The notes under the pieces: generated by a model | Database searches by the model: none | What the model saw: the letters and a program-made list of their open reading frames with translations, nothing else | Told to the model about the DNA's origin: nothing | Position numbers and translations under genes: made by a program | Origin: Actinomadura sp. NAK00032 | GTDB taxonomy: Bacteria; Actinomycetota; Actinomycetes; Streptosporangiales; Streptosporangiaceae | Length of the DNA stretch: 64,000 nt | Assembly (NCBI RefSeq): GCF_013364275.1 | Contig: NZ_CP054932.1 | Coordinates: 1,054,001-1,118,000, forward strand | Direction of reading: 5' to 3' | Part shown: positions 32,138 through 40,586 of the stretch, one piece after another | Layout: the number at the start of each line of letters is the position of its first letter | How positions within the stretch are numbered: position 1 is the stretch's first letter

Positions 32138-33847
32138 ATGACCGGGCAGGTGAGCGATCGGCCGGACGCGATTCAAGATCGTTTGGTGGAGGCGATGAAC
32201 TCCGGCGTTCTCGCCACCGACGAGTCCGGCCGGATCACGGCCTGGAACCCGCGGGCACAGCAGCTTCTCGGCTACACGCGCGACGAGGCGTTGGGGAAGC
32301 GGCTGCACGGGCTCCTCCACCGGGACGCCGAGGACGGCGCCCCGCCCGATGGCGACTGCCGCCTCACGCGCGCGCTGCGCACCGGCGCCCCCGACCACGG
32401 GAACGCTGAGAGATTCGTCCACCGCGACGGGCGGCCGGTGACGTGCTCCTGGTCGGCCGCACCGATCTACGCCGGCGACCGGGCCGGGGCCGTGCCCGGG
32501 ACGGGGCCGGTCGCCGGACTGGTCATCGTCTTCCAGGACGCCGCCGACCGGGTCGCGGTCGAGCGCGAGCGGCGCGACCGGATGGCGCAGGCGGAGCGGG
32601 CCAACTCCCGGCTGGCGCTGGTGGCCGAGATCACGACCGTGCTGTCGTCCACGCTGAACGAGGCGGAACTGCTGCGGCGGCTGGTCCGGCTCGTGGTGCC
32701 CGCGCTCGGCGACTGGGCCGAGGTCGACCTGCTGGTCCCCGACGGCCGCGTCGAACGGGTCGCGGCGACGCACCGCGACCTCTCCGCCGCCGACATCGCC
32801 GACCTGGAGGGGCCGCTCCCGCCCGTCCCGCGAGCACCGCGGGGACCGCTCGCCCAGGTGCTCCGCGGCGGCACCACGGTCACCGTCACCGGGGACGGCG
32901 GCATACGCCCTGACGAGCCCCTGGACGCCGCCCAGTACGAACTCTTCCAGGTCATGGACGCCCACAGCGCGATCATCACCCCGCTGGCGGCGCGGGGAGA
33001 GACCTACGGAGCGCTCACGCTGGGCTACTCGCGTCCCGGGCACCTCTACGGGCCGGGCGACAGGCTCGTCGTCGAGGACGTCGCGCGCCGCACCGGCCTG
33101 GTGCTGGCCAACGCCCGCCTGTACGCCGAGCAGCGCAACACGTCCGAGGCGATGCAGCGCAACCTGCTCACCGCCTTGCCGCAGCCGGGCGAGCTGCGGC
33201 TGGAGGCCCGGTACGTGCCCGCGGCCCGGGTCAGCTGGGTCGGCGGTGACTGGTACGACGCCTTCGCGCTGCCCGACGGTGCCACCGGGCTGGTCATCGG
33301 AGACATCGTCGGCCACGATCTGCCCGCGGCGGCCCGCATGGCGCAGGTCCGCAACATGCTCCGCGCCCTGGCCTGGGACATGGCCGAGCCGCCCAGCTCC
33401 GTGCTGGCGCGGCTGGACGGCGTCATGGCCGCCGTCAGCGACGCCGACCTGGCCACCGCCGTGTTCGGGCGCGTCGAGGGGAGTCCGGGCGGCCCCTGGA
33501 GTCTGCGCTGGTGCAACGCCGGGCACCCCCCGCCGCTGCTGATCACCTGTGACGGCGGCACGCACTTCCTGGACGAGCACGGTGTCCTGCTCGGGGACCC
33601 CGAGCTCACCGGGACCCGTCCCGACGGGATCCGCGCCCTCCCGCCCCAGTCCACCCTCCTGCTCTACACCGACGGCCTCATCGAGACCCGCGACGCCGAT
33701 CTGACCGACCGGCTCACGAGCCTCCGCCGCCACAGCGCCCATCTGGCCCGGCTCCCGCTGCCCGAGTTGTGCGACGAGATTCTGGAGCGCATCGAGCCCA
33801 GCGGCGAGGACGACGTGGCGCTCCTCGCCCTCCGCGTCCCCGGCTGA
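32138..33847 (+). CDS. PAS-GAF-PP2C (SpoIIE-type) phosphatase
   Basis: A 569-residue signalling phosphatase. PAS domain at about residues 13-130 (LATDESGRITAWNPRAQQLLGYTRDEALGK), GAF at about 160-335 (SRLALVAEITTVLSSTLNEAELLRRLVRL), then the PPM/SpoIIE phosphatase at about 355-565 with the metal ligands in VGGDWYDAF, IGDIVGHDLPAA, WCNAGHPPPLL, LYTDGLIE and EDDVALL. Such proteins dephosphorylate STAS anti-anti-sigma factors in partner switching. The adjacent STAS gene is truncated, so its substrate is probably elsewhere. ATG 32138 follows GGGGTGAG; an earlier GTG at 32078 lacks support. Confidence 0.9.
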   Translation: MTGQVSDRPDAIQDRLVEAMNSGVLATDESGRITAWNPRAQQLLGYTRDEALGKRLHGLLHRDAEDGAPPDGDCRLTRALRTGAPDHGNAERFVHRDGRPVTCSWSAAPIYAGDRAGAVPGTGPVAGLVIVFQDAADRVAVERERRDRMAQAERANSRLALVAEITTVLSSTLNEAELLRRLVRLVVPALGDWAEVDLLVPDGRVERVAATHRDLSAADIADLEGPLPPVPRAPRGPLAQVLRGGTTVTVTGDGGIRPDEPLDAAQYELFQVMDAHSAIITPLAARGETYGALTLGYSRPGHLYGPGDRLVVEDVARRTGLVLANARLYAEQRNTSEAMQRNLLTALPQPGELRLEARYVPAARVSWVGGDWYDAFALPDGATGLVIGDIVGHDLPAAARMAQVRNMLRALAWDMAEPPSSVLARLDGVMAAVSDADLATAVFGRVEGSPGGPWSLRWCNAGHPPPLLITCDGGTHFLDEHGVLLGDPELTGTRPDGIRALPPQSTLLLYTDGLIETRDADLTDRLTSLRRHSAHLARLPLPELCDEILERIEPSGEDDVALLALRVPG

Positions 33848-33882
33848 CGGTCGCGCCGGCGCGACGCCCGGCTGGTCAGCCG
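33841..33882. terminator. Nested hairpin between convergent genes
   Basis: CGGCTGAC (33841-33848) pairs with GTCAGCCG (33875-33882), enclosing a second palindrome GTCGCGCCGGCGCGAC. It overlaps the phosphatase stop and the end of the small convergent gene. Confidence 0.5.
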
Positions 33883-34133
33883 AAGGGGGGTGGACCGCTT
33901 CCGACCAGTGGGGTGACGTCGGACCAGACCGCCGATCCGCCGAGCGTGACCTGTGCCTCGCGGCCGTCCGGAAGTCTCAGCGTCCGGTCGAGGGAGTCGT
34001 CGTCGGCGGCGCCGGCGTCGCCGATGGTCGCGGTCCCGGACCACTCCCGCTGCTTGGAGCGCAGATCGACGTAGACCTCGACCTCGGCTCCGCCGCTGCC
34101 GATCAGCGTGGCGGGCCCCCGGTAGCGGCTCAC
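33876..34133 (-). CDS. Small hypothetical beta-rich protein
   Basis: An 85-residue protein beginning MSRYRGPATLIGSGGAEVEV, predicted to be mostly beta strands, with RTLRLPDGREAQVTLGG near the end. I do not recognise a family; the opening resembles short actinobacterial proteins of the DUF4873 kind, but not enough to assign. Its start lies 15 bases after the stop of the AlaDH/PNT-like gene on the same strand, so it is probably the second gene of that operon. Confidence 0.55.
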   Translation of the reverse strand: MSRYRGPATLIGSGGAEVEVYVDLRSKQREWSGTATIGDAGAADDDSLDRTLRLPDGREAQVTLGGSAVWSDVTPLVGSGPPPFG

Positions 34134-34148
34134 GCCCGGATCATCTCG

Positions 34149-35399
34149 TCAGGACCGGAGTGTGTGTTCATGAGACGCACCATAGCGTTCGGGTCCGACG
34201 CTCCCCGGCGCGTGCGGATAGTCGGGGGAGCGGCCCTGGAAAGCGAGCACGGCGGGGTTCTGGACGACGCCGTCGCGGATCTCGACGGCCCGGCGGACGG
34301 TCTTGTCGGCGTCCCACGCGGCCGGGCCCTTCAGGACCGTCGACAGGTGCGGGATCAAGGCCTGGCTGATCTCCCAGGTCGCGGAGTCCCACAGGTAGGA
34401 GGGGCTGTGGTCGACACCGTAGTGGCGGATGTTGCGGCCGACGGTGTACATGGGTTCGGTGAAGGTGGTCGGACGGGCCCATTCGAAGCCCATTCCGGCG
34501 TCGCAGGAGACGTCGACGATGAGGGTGCCGGTGGAGAAGAGCGGCAGGTCGTCGTTCGTGGCGAACATCAGCGGGGCGCCGGTGTCCTGCAAGACGCAGT
34601 TGACCACGATGTCGTGCCGGGCGAGGAAGGCGGCCGTCGCGACCGGGCCGTCATCGGTGAGGACGCGGGTGCGGGCGGGGGCCTCGGGGTCGCGTTCGAA
34701 ATGGACGATCTGGGCCGAGTGGATGGGTGAGCCGACGGCGCTGACGCCCCGGTGGGTCAGCACGTGGACGTCGTGGATCCCGTGGGCGTTGAGGGCCGTG
34801 ACCGCGCCCCGCGCGGTCGCCCCGAAGCTGATGACGGCGGCGCGGCGCCGCCGGCCGTAGGCACCGGTGGATCCGGTGAGGGCGAGAGCGTGCAGCACGG
34901 AGCAGTAGCCGGCGAGTTCGTTGTTCTTGTGGAAGACGTGCAGGTTGAACCCGCCGGCCGCCGTCCAGTGGTTCATCGCCTCGAACGCGATCAGTGTGAG
35001 CCGCCCGTCGATGGCGGCCTGGGTGAGTTCCCGGTCCTGGACGCAGTGGGGCCAGCCCCACAGGATCTGGCCGGGGCGCAGTTCCTTCAGGTCGTGGGGC
35101 AGCGGTTTGAGCAGCAGGACGATGTCGCAGTGGGCGATGAGCCGGTCGCGGGGGAGCAGGCCGGCGACCTGGGGGGCGAGTTCCTCGTCCGGGATGCCGA
35201 AGCTCTCGCCGTAGCCGCGCTCGAGGTAGATGCGCGAGCGCAGGCCGGGGTCGATGCGCTGGAGGTGCATCGGGTGGATCGGCTGCCGGTGCTCGTTCTC
35301 CTTGGCCGTGCGCGCGAGGACGCCGAGGGTCAGGCCGGGCTCGGGGTTCGGCTGCGCCGCGATGGCGCCAGAACGCTGACGTTCATTCAAGACCGACAA
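34149..35399 (-). CDS. AlaDH/PNT-family dehydrogenase, N5-(carboxyethyl)ornithine synthase-like
   Basis: A 416-residue protein with the AlaDh_PNT N-terminal domain (LARTAKENEHRQPIHP, then IYLERGYGESFGIPDEEL and the DIVLLLKP strand) and a Rossmann-like second domain with AVISFGATARGAV at about residues 187-199. The resemblance is to N5-(carboxyethyl)ornithine synthases, which reductively join pyruvate to ornithine, more than to true alanine dehydrogenases; the ENEHR motif and the HxxGGFNLHVFHKNNE region support this. The reaction here is inferred. It heads a two-gene operon, and a clear palindrome (35548-35565) lies about 150 bases upstream. Confidence 0.75.
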   Translation of the reverse strand: MSVLNERQRSGAIAAQPNPEPGLTLGVLARTAKENEHRQPIHPMHLQRIDPGLRSRIYLERGYGESFGIPDEELAPQVAGLLPRDRLIAHCDIVLLLKPLPHDLKELRPGQILWGWPHCVQDRELTQAAIDGRLTLIAFEAMNHWTAAGGFNLHVFHKNNELAGYCSVLHALALTGSTGAYGRRRRAAVISFGATARGAVTALNAHGIHDVHVLTHRGVSAVGSPIHSAQIVHFERDPEAPARTRVLTDDGPVATAAFLARHDIVVNCVLQDTGAPLMFATNDDLPLFSTGTLIVDVSCDAGMGFEWARPTTFTEPMYTVGRNIRHYGVDHSPSYLWDSATWEISQALIPHLSTVLKGPAAWDADKTVRRAVEIRDGVVQNPAVLAFQGRSPDYPHAPGSVGPERYGASHEHTLRS

Positions 35400-35706
35400 G
35401 ATGTCCCCTCTCGGGGGGTGAAGCCGGTGGTGCGAGTCAGCCTCAGGGCTGGATGTCGCGATTCCCCGGCTTCAGCGACTCTACTCAGGAATCAGACGAC
35501 GCCTCACCACGCGCACGGGGGCATCTCCCCTGGGGAGCGGTCCCCGTCTAGTGCGTGGGCACTAGATCGCGGGAGCGGGCGGTCCGGATGCATCAGGGGA
35601 AGACGGTGGCGGGAGACGATGTCCGGCCGGGCGCCGGCGGGGAGTGTTGGAGGCGCGCGAGATCCGCGCTTTTCCCCTTCCCAGCGGTGTCTGGAGTGAT
35701 CAACAA
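35400..35706. other. Divergent intergenic region with palindrome
   Basis: No gene is supported. CTAGTGC-GTGG-GCACTAG (35548-35565) is a perfect inverted repeat with seven-base arms, and CTCCCCTGGGGAG (35525-35537) is another. Both lie between the AlaDH/PNT-like gene and the MMPL operon and are candidate operators for either direction. The upstream part of the MMPL frame (35644-35706) is excluded from the gene. Confidence 0.5.
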
Positions 35707-37938
35707 GTGGCGACGTTTCTCTACCGGGTCGGACGGTGGGCCTTCCGCCGGCGCCGGCTCGTGAGTTTTCTGTGGCTGGGCGTCCTGGTGCTGGCCGGGG
35801 TCGCCGCCGCGGTGGCGCCGGCGGCGCAGGACGAGGGCCTGTCCATGCCCGGCACCGAGTCGCAGAAGGCGTTCGACCTGCTGGACGAGCGCTTCCCCCA
35901 GAGCAATTCCCAGGGCGCCGAGGCGCGCCTGGTGTTCCAGGCCCCGGACGGGCAGCGCGTGACGGCCAGTGAGAACAAGGCGGCCGTCGAAGGCGCGATC
36001 AACTCGCTGAGCGGGGGCGATCAGGTCGCGTCGACGACCGACCCCTTCACGACCGGCGCGGTCAGCGAGGACGGCACCATCGCCTACTCCACGATCAGTT
36101 ACCGGGCGGACGCCGTCGACCTGACCGCGTCCGCGAAGAGCGCGCTTGAGGACGCCGCGGGCCAGGCCAGGGACGCGGGGCTGACCGTGGAGATCGGCGG
36201 CTCCGCCCTGGACGTTGACGAGGCGCCCGGCGGTACGACGGAGATCATCGGCGTGGCGGTGGCCGCGGTGGTGCTGATCCTCGCCCTCGGCTCGCTGGTC
36301 GCGGCCGGGCTCTCGCTGCTGACGGCGTTCTGGGGCGTGGCCATCGCCTTCGGCCTGGTCTCCGCGCTGGCCGAGCCGCTGGGCCTGACGTCCACCGTCG
36401 CGATCCTGACGCTGATGCTGGGGCTGGCGGTCGGCATCGACTACGCGCTCTTCATCACCTCCCGCTTCCGCGACGAGCGCGCCCGGGGCCTGGAGCCGGA
36501 GGAGGCCGCCGGCCGGGCGGTGGGCACGGCCGGGTCCGCCGTCGTGTTCGCCGGTGCGACCGTCTTCATCGCCCTGGTCGGGCTGGGGGTCGTCGGGATC
36601 CCCGAGCTCACCAAGATGGGGCTGGGCGGCGCGGGCGCCGTGGCTCTCGCCGTGCTCGTCGCGCTGACCCTGGTCCCGGCGCTGTTCGGGTTCTTCGGCC
36701 GCAGGATTCTGTCCCGGTCCGTCCGCAAGGCCGCCCGGTCGGGAGGCGGGAACCCGCACGTCGGCGGTCGGCCGGGGCTCGGCACCCGCTGGGCGCGGTT
36801 CGTCCTGCGCCGGCCCCTGACCGTGCTGCTGGCCGCCGGACTGGGTCTCGGCGCCGTCGCACTGCCGGCGCTGGGCCTCGAACTCGGGCTGCCCGGAGAC
36901 GAGTCCAAGTCGGTGGAGACCACCCAGCGCCGTGCCTACGACCTGCTGTCGGAGGGCTTCGGCCCCGGCCTCAACGGTCCGTTGACCGTGGTCGTGGACA
37001 TGTCGGACGCCGCGGACACCCGGGCCGCCACGGACCGGGTCGTCCAGGCCGTGCGGGGGCTGGACGGGGTCGCGTCGGTCGGTGATCCGGTGCTCAGCCA
37101 GGCCAAGGACACGGCCGTCCTCACCGCCGTCCCGCGGACCGCGCCGAGCAGCGCCGAGACCAAGGACCTGGTGCACGCGATCCGGGACGCGGCCTCCGGT
37201 GTCGAGGCCGACACGGGCGCCGTCGTCCTGGTGACCGGCACCACCGCGCTGAACATCGACATCTCCGAAGCCATGTCCGACGCCCTCCTGCCGTATCTGA
37301 CGGTCGTCATCGGCCTGGCGGTGCTCCTGCTGACGGTGGTCTTCCGCTCGCTCCTGGTCCCGGTCAAGGCGGCCCTCGGCTTCCTGCTGTCGGTGGGCGC
37401 CGCCTTCGGTGTCCTCGTCGCCGTCTTCCAGTGGGGCTGGGCGGCCGACCTGATCGGCATCGAGCAGACGGGGCCGGTCATGTCGCTGATGCCGATCCTC
37501 ATCATCGGCATCGTGTTCGGGCTCGCCATGGACTACGAGGTCTTCCTCCTCACCCGGATGCGGGAGGCGTACGTCCACGGCGCGTCCCCCGGCGAGGCGA
37601 TCGTCCACGGCTTCCGGCACAGCGGACGCGTGGTGGCCGCGGCGGCGATCATCATGGTCAGCGTGTTCAGCGGGTTCATCGGGATGAGCAGCCCGACCAT
37701 CCAGACGATGGGCGTCGGCCTGGCCTCGGCGGTCGCCTTCGACGCCTTCGTGGTCAGGATGGCGATCGCGCCCGCGGTCCTGGCGCTGCTCGGCCGCCGG
37801 GCGTGGTGGCTGCCGCGTACGCTGGACCGCGTGCTGCCGAACGTGGACATCGAGGGCGAGGCGCTGAGCAGGCATGTCCCGGCTCCCGCGACCCGGCCGG
37901 ACGCGGCGGTCCCAGCCCGTCCCGCCGGACGGCGCTGA
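35707..37938 (+). CDS. MMPL-family (RND-type) transporter
   Basis: A 743-residue exporter with the classical two-half layout: helix 1 (LVSFLWLGVLVLAGVAAAV), external domain, helices 2-6 with GVGIDYALF-like LGLAVGIDYALFITSRFRDE, then helix 7, second external domain and helices 8-12 with FGLAMDYEVFLLTRMRE. MMPL proteins export lipids, siderophores or drugs using the proton gradient. GTG 35707 gives VATFLYRVGRWAFRRRRLV, the normal start of the family; upstream extension to 35644 is unlike it. It is the first gene of an operon with a kinase (gap of seven bases) and a regulator. Confidence 0.9.
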   Translation: MATFLYRVGRWAFRRRRLVSFLWLGVLVLAGVAAAVAPAAQDEGLSMPGTESQKAFDLLDERFPQSNSQGAEARLVFQAPDGQRVTASENKAAVEGAINSLSGGDQVASTTDPFTTGAVSEDGTIAYSTISYRADAVDLTASAKSALEDAAGQARDAGLTVEIGGSALDVDEAPGGTTEIIGVAVAAVVLILALGSLVAAGLSLLTAFWGVAIAFGLVSALAEPLGLTSTVAILTLMLGLAVGIDYALFITSRFRDERARGLEPEEAAGRAVGTAGSAVVFAGATVFIALVGLGVVGIPELTKMGLGGAGAVALAVLVALTLVPALFGFFGRRILSRSVRKAARSGGGNPHVGGRPGLGTRWARFVLRRPLTVLLAAGLGLGAVALPALGLELGLPGDESKSVETTQRRAYDLLSEGFGPGLNGPLTVVVDMSDAADTRAATDRVVQAVRGLDGVASVGDPVLSQAKDTAVLTAVPRTAPSSAETKDLVHAIRDAASGVEADTGAVVLVTGTTALNIDISEAMSDALLPYLTVVIGLAVLLLTVVFRSLLVPVKAALGFLLSVGAAFGVLVAVFQWGWAADLIGIEQTGPVMSLMPILIIGIVFGLAMDYEVFLLTRMREAYVHGASPGEAIVHGFRHSGRVVAAAAIIMVSVFSGFIGMSSPTIQTMGVGLASAVAFDAFVVRMAIAPAVLALLGRRAWWLPRTLDRVLPNVDIEGEALSRHVPAPATRPDAAVPARPAGRR

Positions 37939-37945
37939 CCCCGCC

Positions 37946-39232
37946 ATGACGGACACGGGCGGCGGTCGTCCGCGACCGCGCGGCACCTGGTGGCCGGAGG
38001 CGGCGATCATGGCGACGGCGTTCGCGCTCTGCCTGCTGGGCGGCGCGCTGTCGGTCGACGACAGGTCCCTGTCGTGGCCGCCCGTCAACGCCTACCTCCT
38101 CGCCGCGGCGACCTGCGCCGTGCTGCCGGTGCGGCACCGCTCGCCCGTGGCCGCCGTGGCGGCCACGACCGTGGGCGGGGTGCTCGTGCCGCCGCTGGGC
38201 CTGCTGCTGACCCCGCTCATCGTGGCGCCCGCCGTGATCAGCGCCTACTCGCTCGCCGTGCGCACCGCGGGGCGCGCGGCGAGCGCGGTGCTGCTCGCCT
38301 CCGCGACGCTGCTGGTCGCGTCCAATGTCGTGTTCGAGTTCGGGAACCTCTCCTGGCAGGACGCGAGCAGGATCGGGGCGGTGGCGGCGTTCCCGCTGGT
38401 GGCGGGCATCCTCGGCCACTCGACGCAGAACCGGCGCGCCTACCTGGCGGCCGTGGAGGAGCGGGCCCGGCGGGCCGAGAAGAGCCGCGAGAGCGAGGCG
38501 CGCCGCAGGGTGGCCGAGGAGCGGGTGCGCATCGCCCGGGAGCTGCACGACCTCGTCGCCCACCAGATCACCCTGGCCAACGCGCAGGCCACGGTGGCCG
38601 CCCACCTCTTCGACTCGCGGCCCGAGCAGACCCGCAAGAGCCTGCGGGAACTCGTCGAGACCACCGGCGACGCGCTGGACGATCTGCGGGCCACGGTCGG
38701 CCTGCTGCGCCAGTCCGGGGACGCGGCCGCGCCCGCGGAACCGGCGCCGGGGCTGTCCCGGCTGCCCACGCTTTTGGAGTCCTTCCGCCGCGCGGGTCTG
38801 GAGGTGTCGGTGGAGCAGGAGGGCGCGTCCCGGCCGCTCCCGCCGGGGGTGGACCTCACCGCGTTCCGCATCATCCAGGAGGCCCTGACCAACGTGACCA
38901 AGCACGCCGGTACCGGCTCCGCCCGGGTGCGCCTCGCCTGGAACCGCGATCGCGTGACCATCACCGTCGCCGACGACGGGGGAGGCACCCGGACGGCGCC
39001 GGCCGCGTCCGCAGGGCCCGGGTACGGCCTGATCGGGATGCGCGAGCGTGCCACCGCGGTCGGAGGGCACCTCTCCGCGGGCAGGCGTCCGGAGGGCGGC
39101 TTCCTCGTCTCCACCGAGCTGCCCCTCCCGCCCGCCAGGGACACGACGCGGAGGACGTCCGGCGAAGCGACGTCCGGCGAAACGACGTCCAGCGAAGAGC
39201 CGGGCGACGAAAAGATGGGGGACGCGCCGTGA
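37946..39232 (+). CDS. NarL-partner sensor histidine kinase
   Basis: A 428-residue kinase with four or five N-terminal helices (about residues 20-155), a coiled linker rich in R/E, the HisKA_3 motif RIARELHDLVAHQITLANAQ (His near 202), the N box IIQEALTNVTKHAG and the G boxes VADDGGG and GYGLIGMRERATAVGG. The end has a triplicated five-residue repeat (TSGEA, TSGET, TSSEE) encoded by 15-base repeats at about 39163-39207. Cotranscribed with the MMPL exporter, so it probably senses a membrane-active compound or lipid. GTG of the regulator overlaps its stop. Confidence 0.9.
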   Translation: MTDTGGGRPRPRGTWWPEAAIMATAFALCLLGGALSVDDRSLSWPPVNAYLLAAATCAVLPVRHRSPVAAVAATTVGGVLVPPLGLLLTPLIVAPAVISAYSLAVRTAGRAASAVLLASATLLVASNVVFEFGNLSWQDASRIGAVAAFPLVAGILGHSTQNRRAYLAAVEERARRAEKSRESEARRRVAEERVRIARELHDLVAHQITLANAQATVAAHLFDSRPEQTRKSLRELVETTGDALDDLRATVGLLRQSGDAAAPAEPAPGLSRLPTLLESFRRAGLEVSVEQEGASRPLPPGVDLTAFRIIQEALTNVTKHAGTGSARVRLAWNRDRVTITVADDGGGTRTAPAASAGPGYGLIGMRERATAVGGHLSAGRRPEGGFLVSTELPLPPARDTTRRTSGEATSGETTSSEEPGDEKMGDAP

Positions 39233-39897
39233 CGCTCAAGGTGCTCCTCGCCGACGATCAGGCACTGCTGCGCGGCGCCTTCCGGCTGCTCCTCGACAGC
39301 GCCGACGACATCACCGTGGTCGGCGAGGCCGCCGACGGCAGGGAGGCGGTGCGGCTCACCCGCGAGCTGCGCCCGGACGTGGTCGTCATGGACATCCGCA
39401 TGCCCGAGGTGGACGGCCTCACCGCCACATCGCAGATCTGCGCCGACCCGGAACTGCGCTCCAGCCGCATCCTGATCCTCACCACGTACGAGACGGACGA
39501 GTACGTCGCCCAGGCGCTGCGCGCGGGAGCCAGCGGCTTCATCGGCAAGGGCATCGGCGCCGAGGACCTGCTGGACGCCGTACGCACGATCGCCGACGGC
39601 GACACCCTCCTGTCGCCCGCCGCGACCCGCTCCCTGGTGGCCCGCTTCCTGGCCACCCCGGACGACGCCCCGTCGCACCACCCCGAACAGCTCGCCGTCC
39701 TCACCCCGCGCGAACGCGAGATGGTGGCCCTGGTCGCGACCGGCCTGTCCAACCAGGAGATCGCCGAGCGGATGTTCCTCAGCCCGTTCACCGTCCGCGC
39801 CCACGTGCAGCGCGCCATGACGAAGCTGGAGGCCCGCGACCGGGCGCAACTCGTCGTCATCGCCTACCGGACGGGCCTCGTCCAGGCCGCCCCATGA
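39229..39897 (+). CDS. NarL-family response regulator
   Basis: A 222-residue regulator starting at GTG 39229, overlapping the kinase TGA by four bases. Receiver with DD at residues 9-10, phospho-acceptor Asp in DVVVMDIRMPEVDG (about 54), T in LILTTY and K in GFIGKGI. C-terminal LuxR helix-turn-helix LTPREREMVALVATGLSNQEIAERMFLSPFTVRAHVQRAMTKL. It is the output of the 37946 kinase and probably regulates the MMPL operon it belongs to. Confidence 0.92.
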   Translation: MTLKVLLADDQALLRGAFRLLLDSADDITVVGEAADGREAVRLTRELRPDVVVMDIRMPEVDGLTATSQICADPELRSSRILILTTYETDEYVAQALRAGASGFIGKGIGAEDLLDAVRTIADGDTLLSPAATRSLVARFLATPDDAPSHHPEQLAVLTPREREMVALVATGLSNQEIAERMFLSPFTVRAHVQRAMTKLEARDRAQLVVIAYRTGLVQAAP

Positions 39898-39955
39898 CTC
39901 CGCTCCCGAGCAGCGTCAGCAGCTGATCCGCCGCGGCCTGACCGGGCCTCTGAGC

Positions 39956-39982
39956 TGTCACAGCCAGCGGGGCTGCGTCGTC
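39956..39982 (+). promoter_or_regulatory. Exact ECF41-type promoter
   Basis: TGTCACA (39956-39962), exactly 16 bases, then CGTC (39979-39982): a full match to the known ECF41 consensus, 41 bases before the decarboxylase start. The carboxymuconolactone decarboxylase family is a known class of ECF41 target. The sigma factor at 28444-29316 is the likely activator. Confidence 0.75.
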
Positions 39983-40022
39983 TTCCTTCTGACAAGCCGA
40001 ACGGAACAGCGCCGGAGGAACC

Positions 40023-40481
40023 GTGACCAACACCCGCCGTGTCTACATCGACAAGCAGCACCCGAGCGCGTACAAGGCCCTCATCGCCCTGTCGAGCGAG
40101 GTGCAGGAGGCGGCTGCCGAGGCGGGCCTCGACCCGCTTCTGATCGAACTGGTGAAGATCCGCACATCCCAGATCAACGGCTGCGCGTTCTGCCTGCGCA
40201 TGCACACCCGAGACGCTCTGAAGAACGGCGAGAACCCCGACAGGATCGCCGTGCTGCCCGGCTGGGAGGAGACCGGCTACTTCTCCCACACGGACCGCGC
40301 CGCCCTGCGCCTGGCCGAAGCGGTCACCCGCGTCTCGGACGGGCACGTCAGCGACGAGGAGTACGGCGCCGCCGCGGCCGTCCTCTCCCCGGAGCAGGTC
40401 TCGGCGGTCATCTGGCTGACAACGGTGATGAACGCCTTCAACCGCGTGGCGATATCCAGCCGGTACCCCGTCAACGGCTGA
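40023..40481 (+). CDS. Carboxymuconolactone decarboxylase / AhpD-like protein
   Basis: A 152-residue all-helical protein of the CMD family. The redox centre CAFCLRMH (CxxC followed by His) at about residues 56-63 is intact, as in AhpD-type alkylhydroperoxidases. YKALIALSSEVQEAAAEAGL and WLTTVMNAFNRVAISSRYPV are typical of the large actinobacterial subgroup. GTG 40023 lies after GGAGGAACC. It is the only gene between its ECF41-type promoter (39956-39982) and a strong terminator (40540-40577), so it is a single-gene target. Probably protects against peroxide or reactive electrophiles; the substrate is inferred only. Confidence 0.9.
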   Translation: MTNTRRVYIDKQHPSAYKALIALSSEVQEAAAEAGLDPLLIELVKIRTSQINGCAFCLRMHTRDALKNGENPDRIAVLPGWEETGYFSHTDRAALRLAEAVTRVSDGHVSDEEYGAAAAVLSPEQVSAVIWLTTVMNAFNRVAISSRYPVNG

Positions 40482-40539
40482 AGGAGCGCGGGAACGAGCA
40501 GGAAGCGGTCGGCGCGCCCGCCGCCAGGGGAAAAGGCGA

Positions 40540-40577
40540 ACGCCCGGTTCGGCGGCCTGGGCCGCCGAACCGGGCGT
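40540..40577. terminator. Long perfect hairpin terminator
   Basis: A 17-base arm at 40540-40556 (beginning ACGCCCGGTTCGG) pairs perfectly with 40561-40577 around a CTGG loop. It is preceded by AAAA on the plus strand, which gives a U-run after the stem on the minus strand, and it separates the decarboxylase from the convergent conservon. Confidence 0.8.
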
Positions 40578-40586
40578 CCGTCGGTG

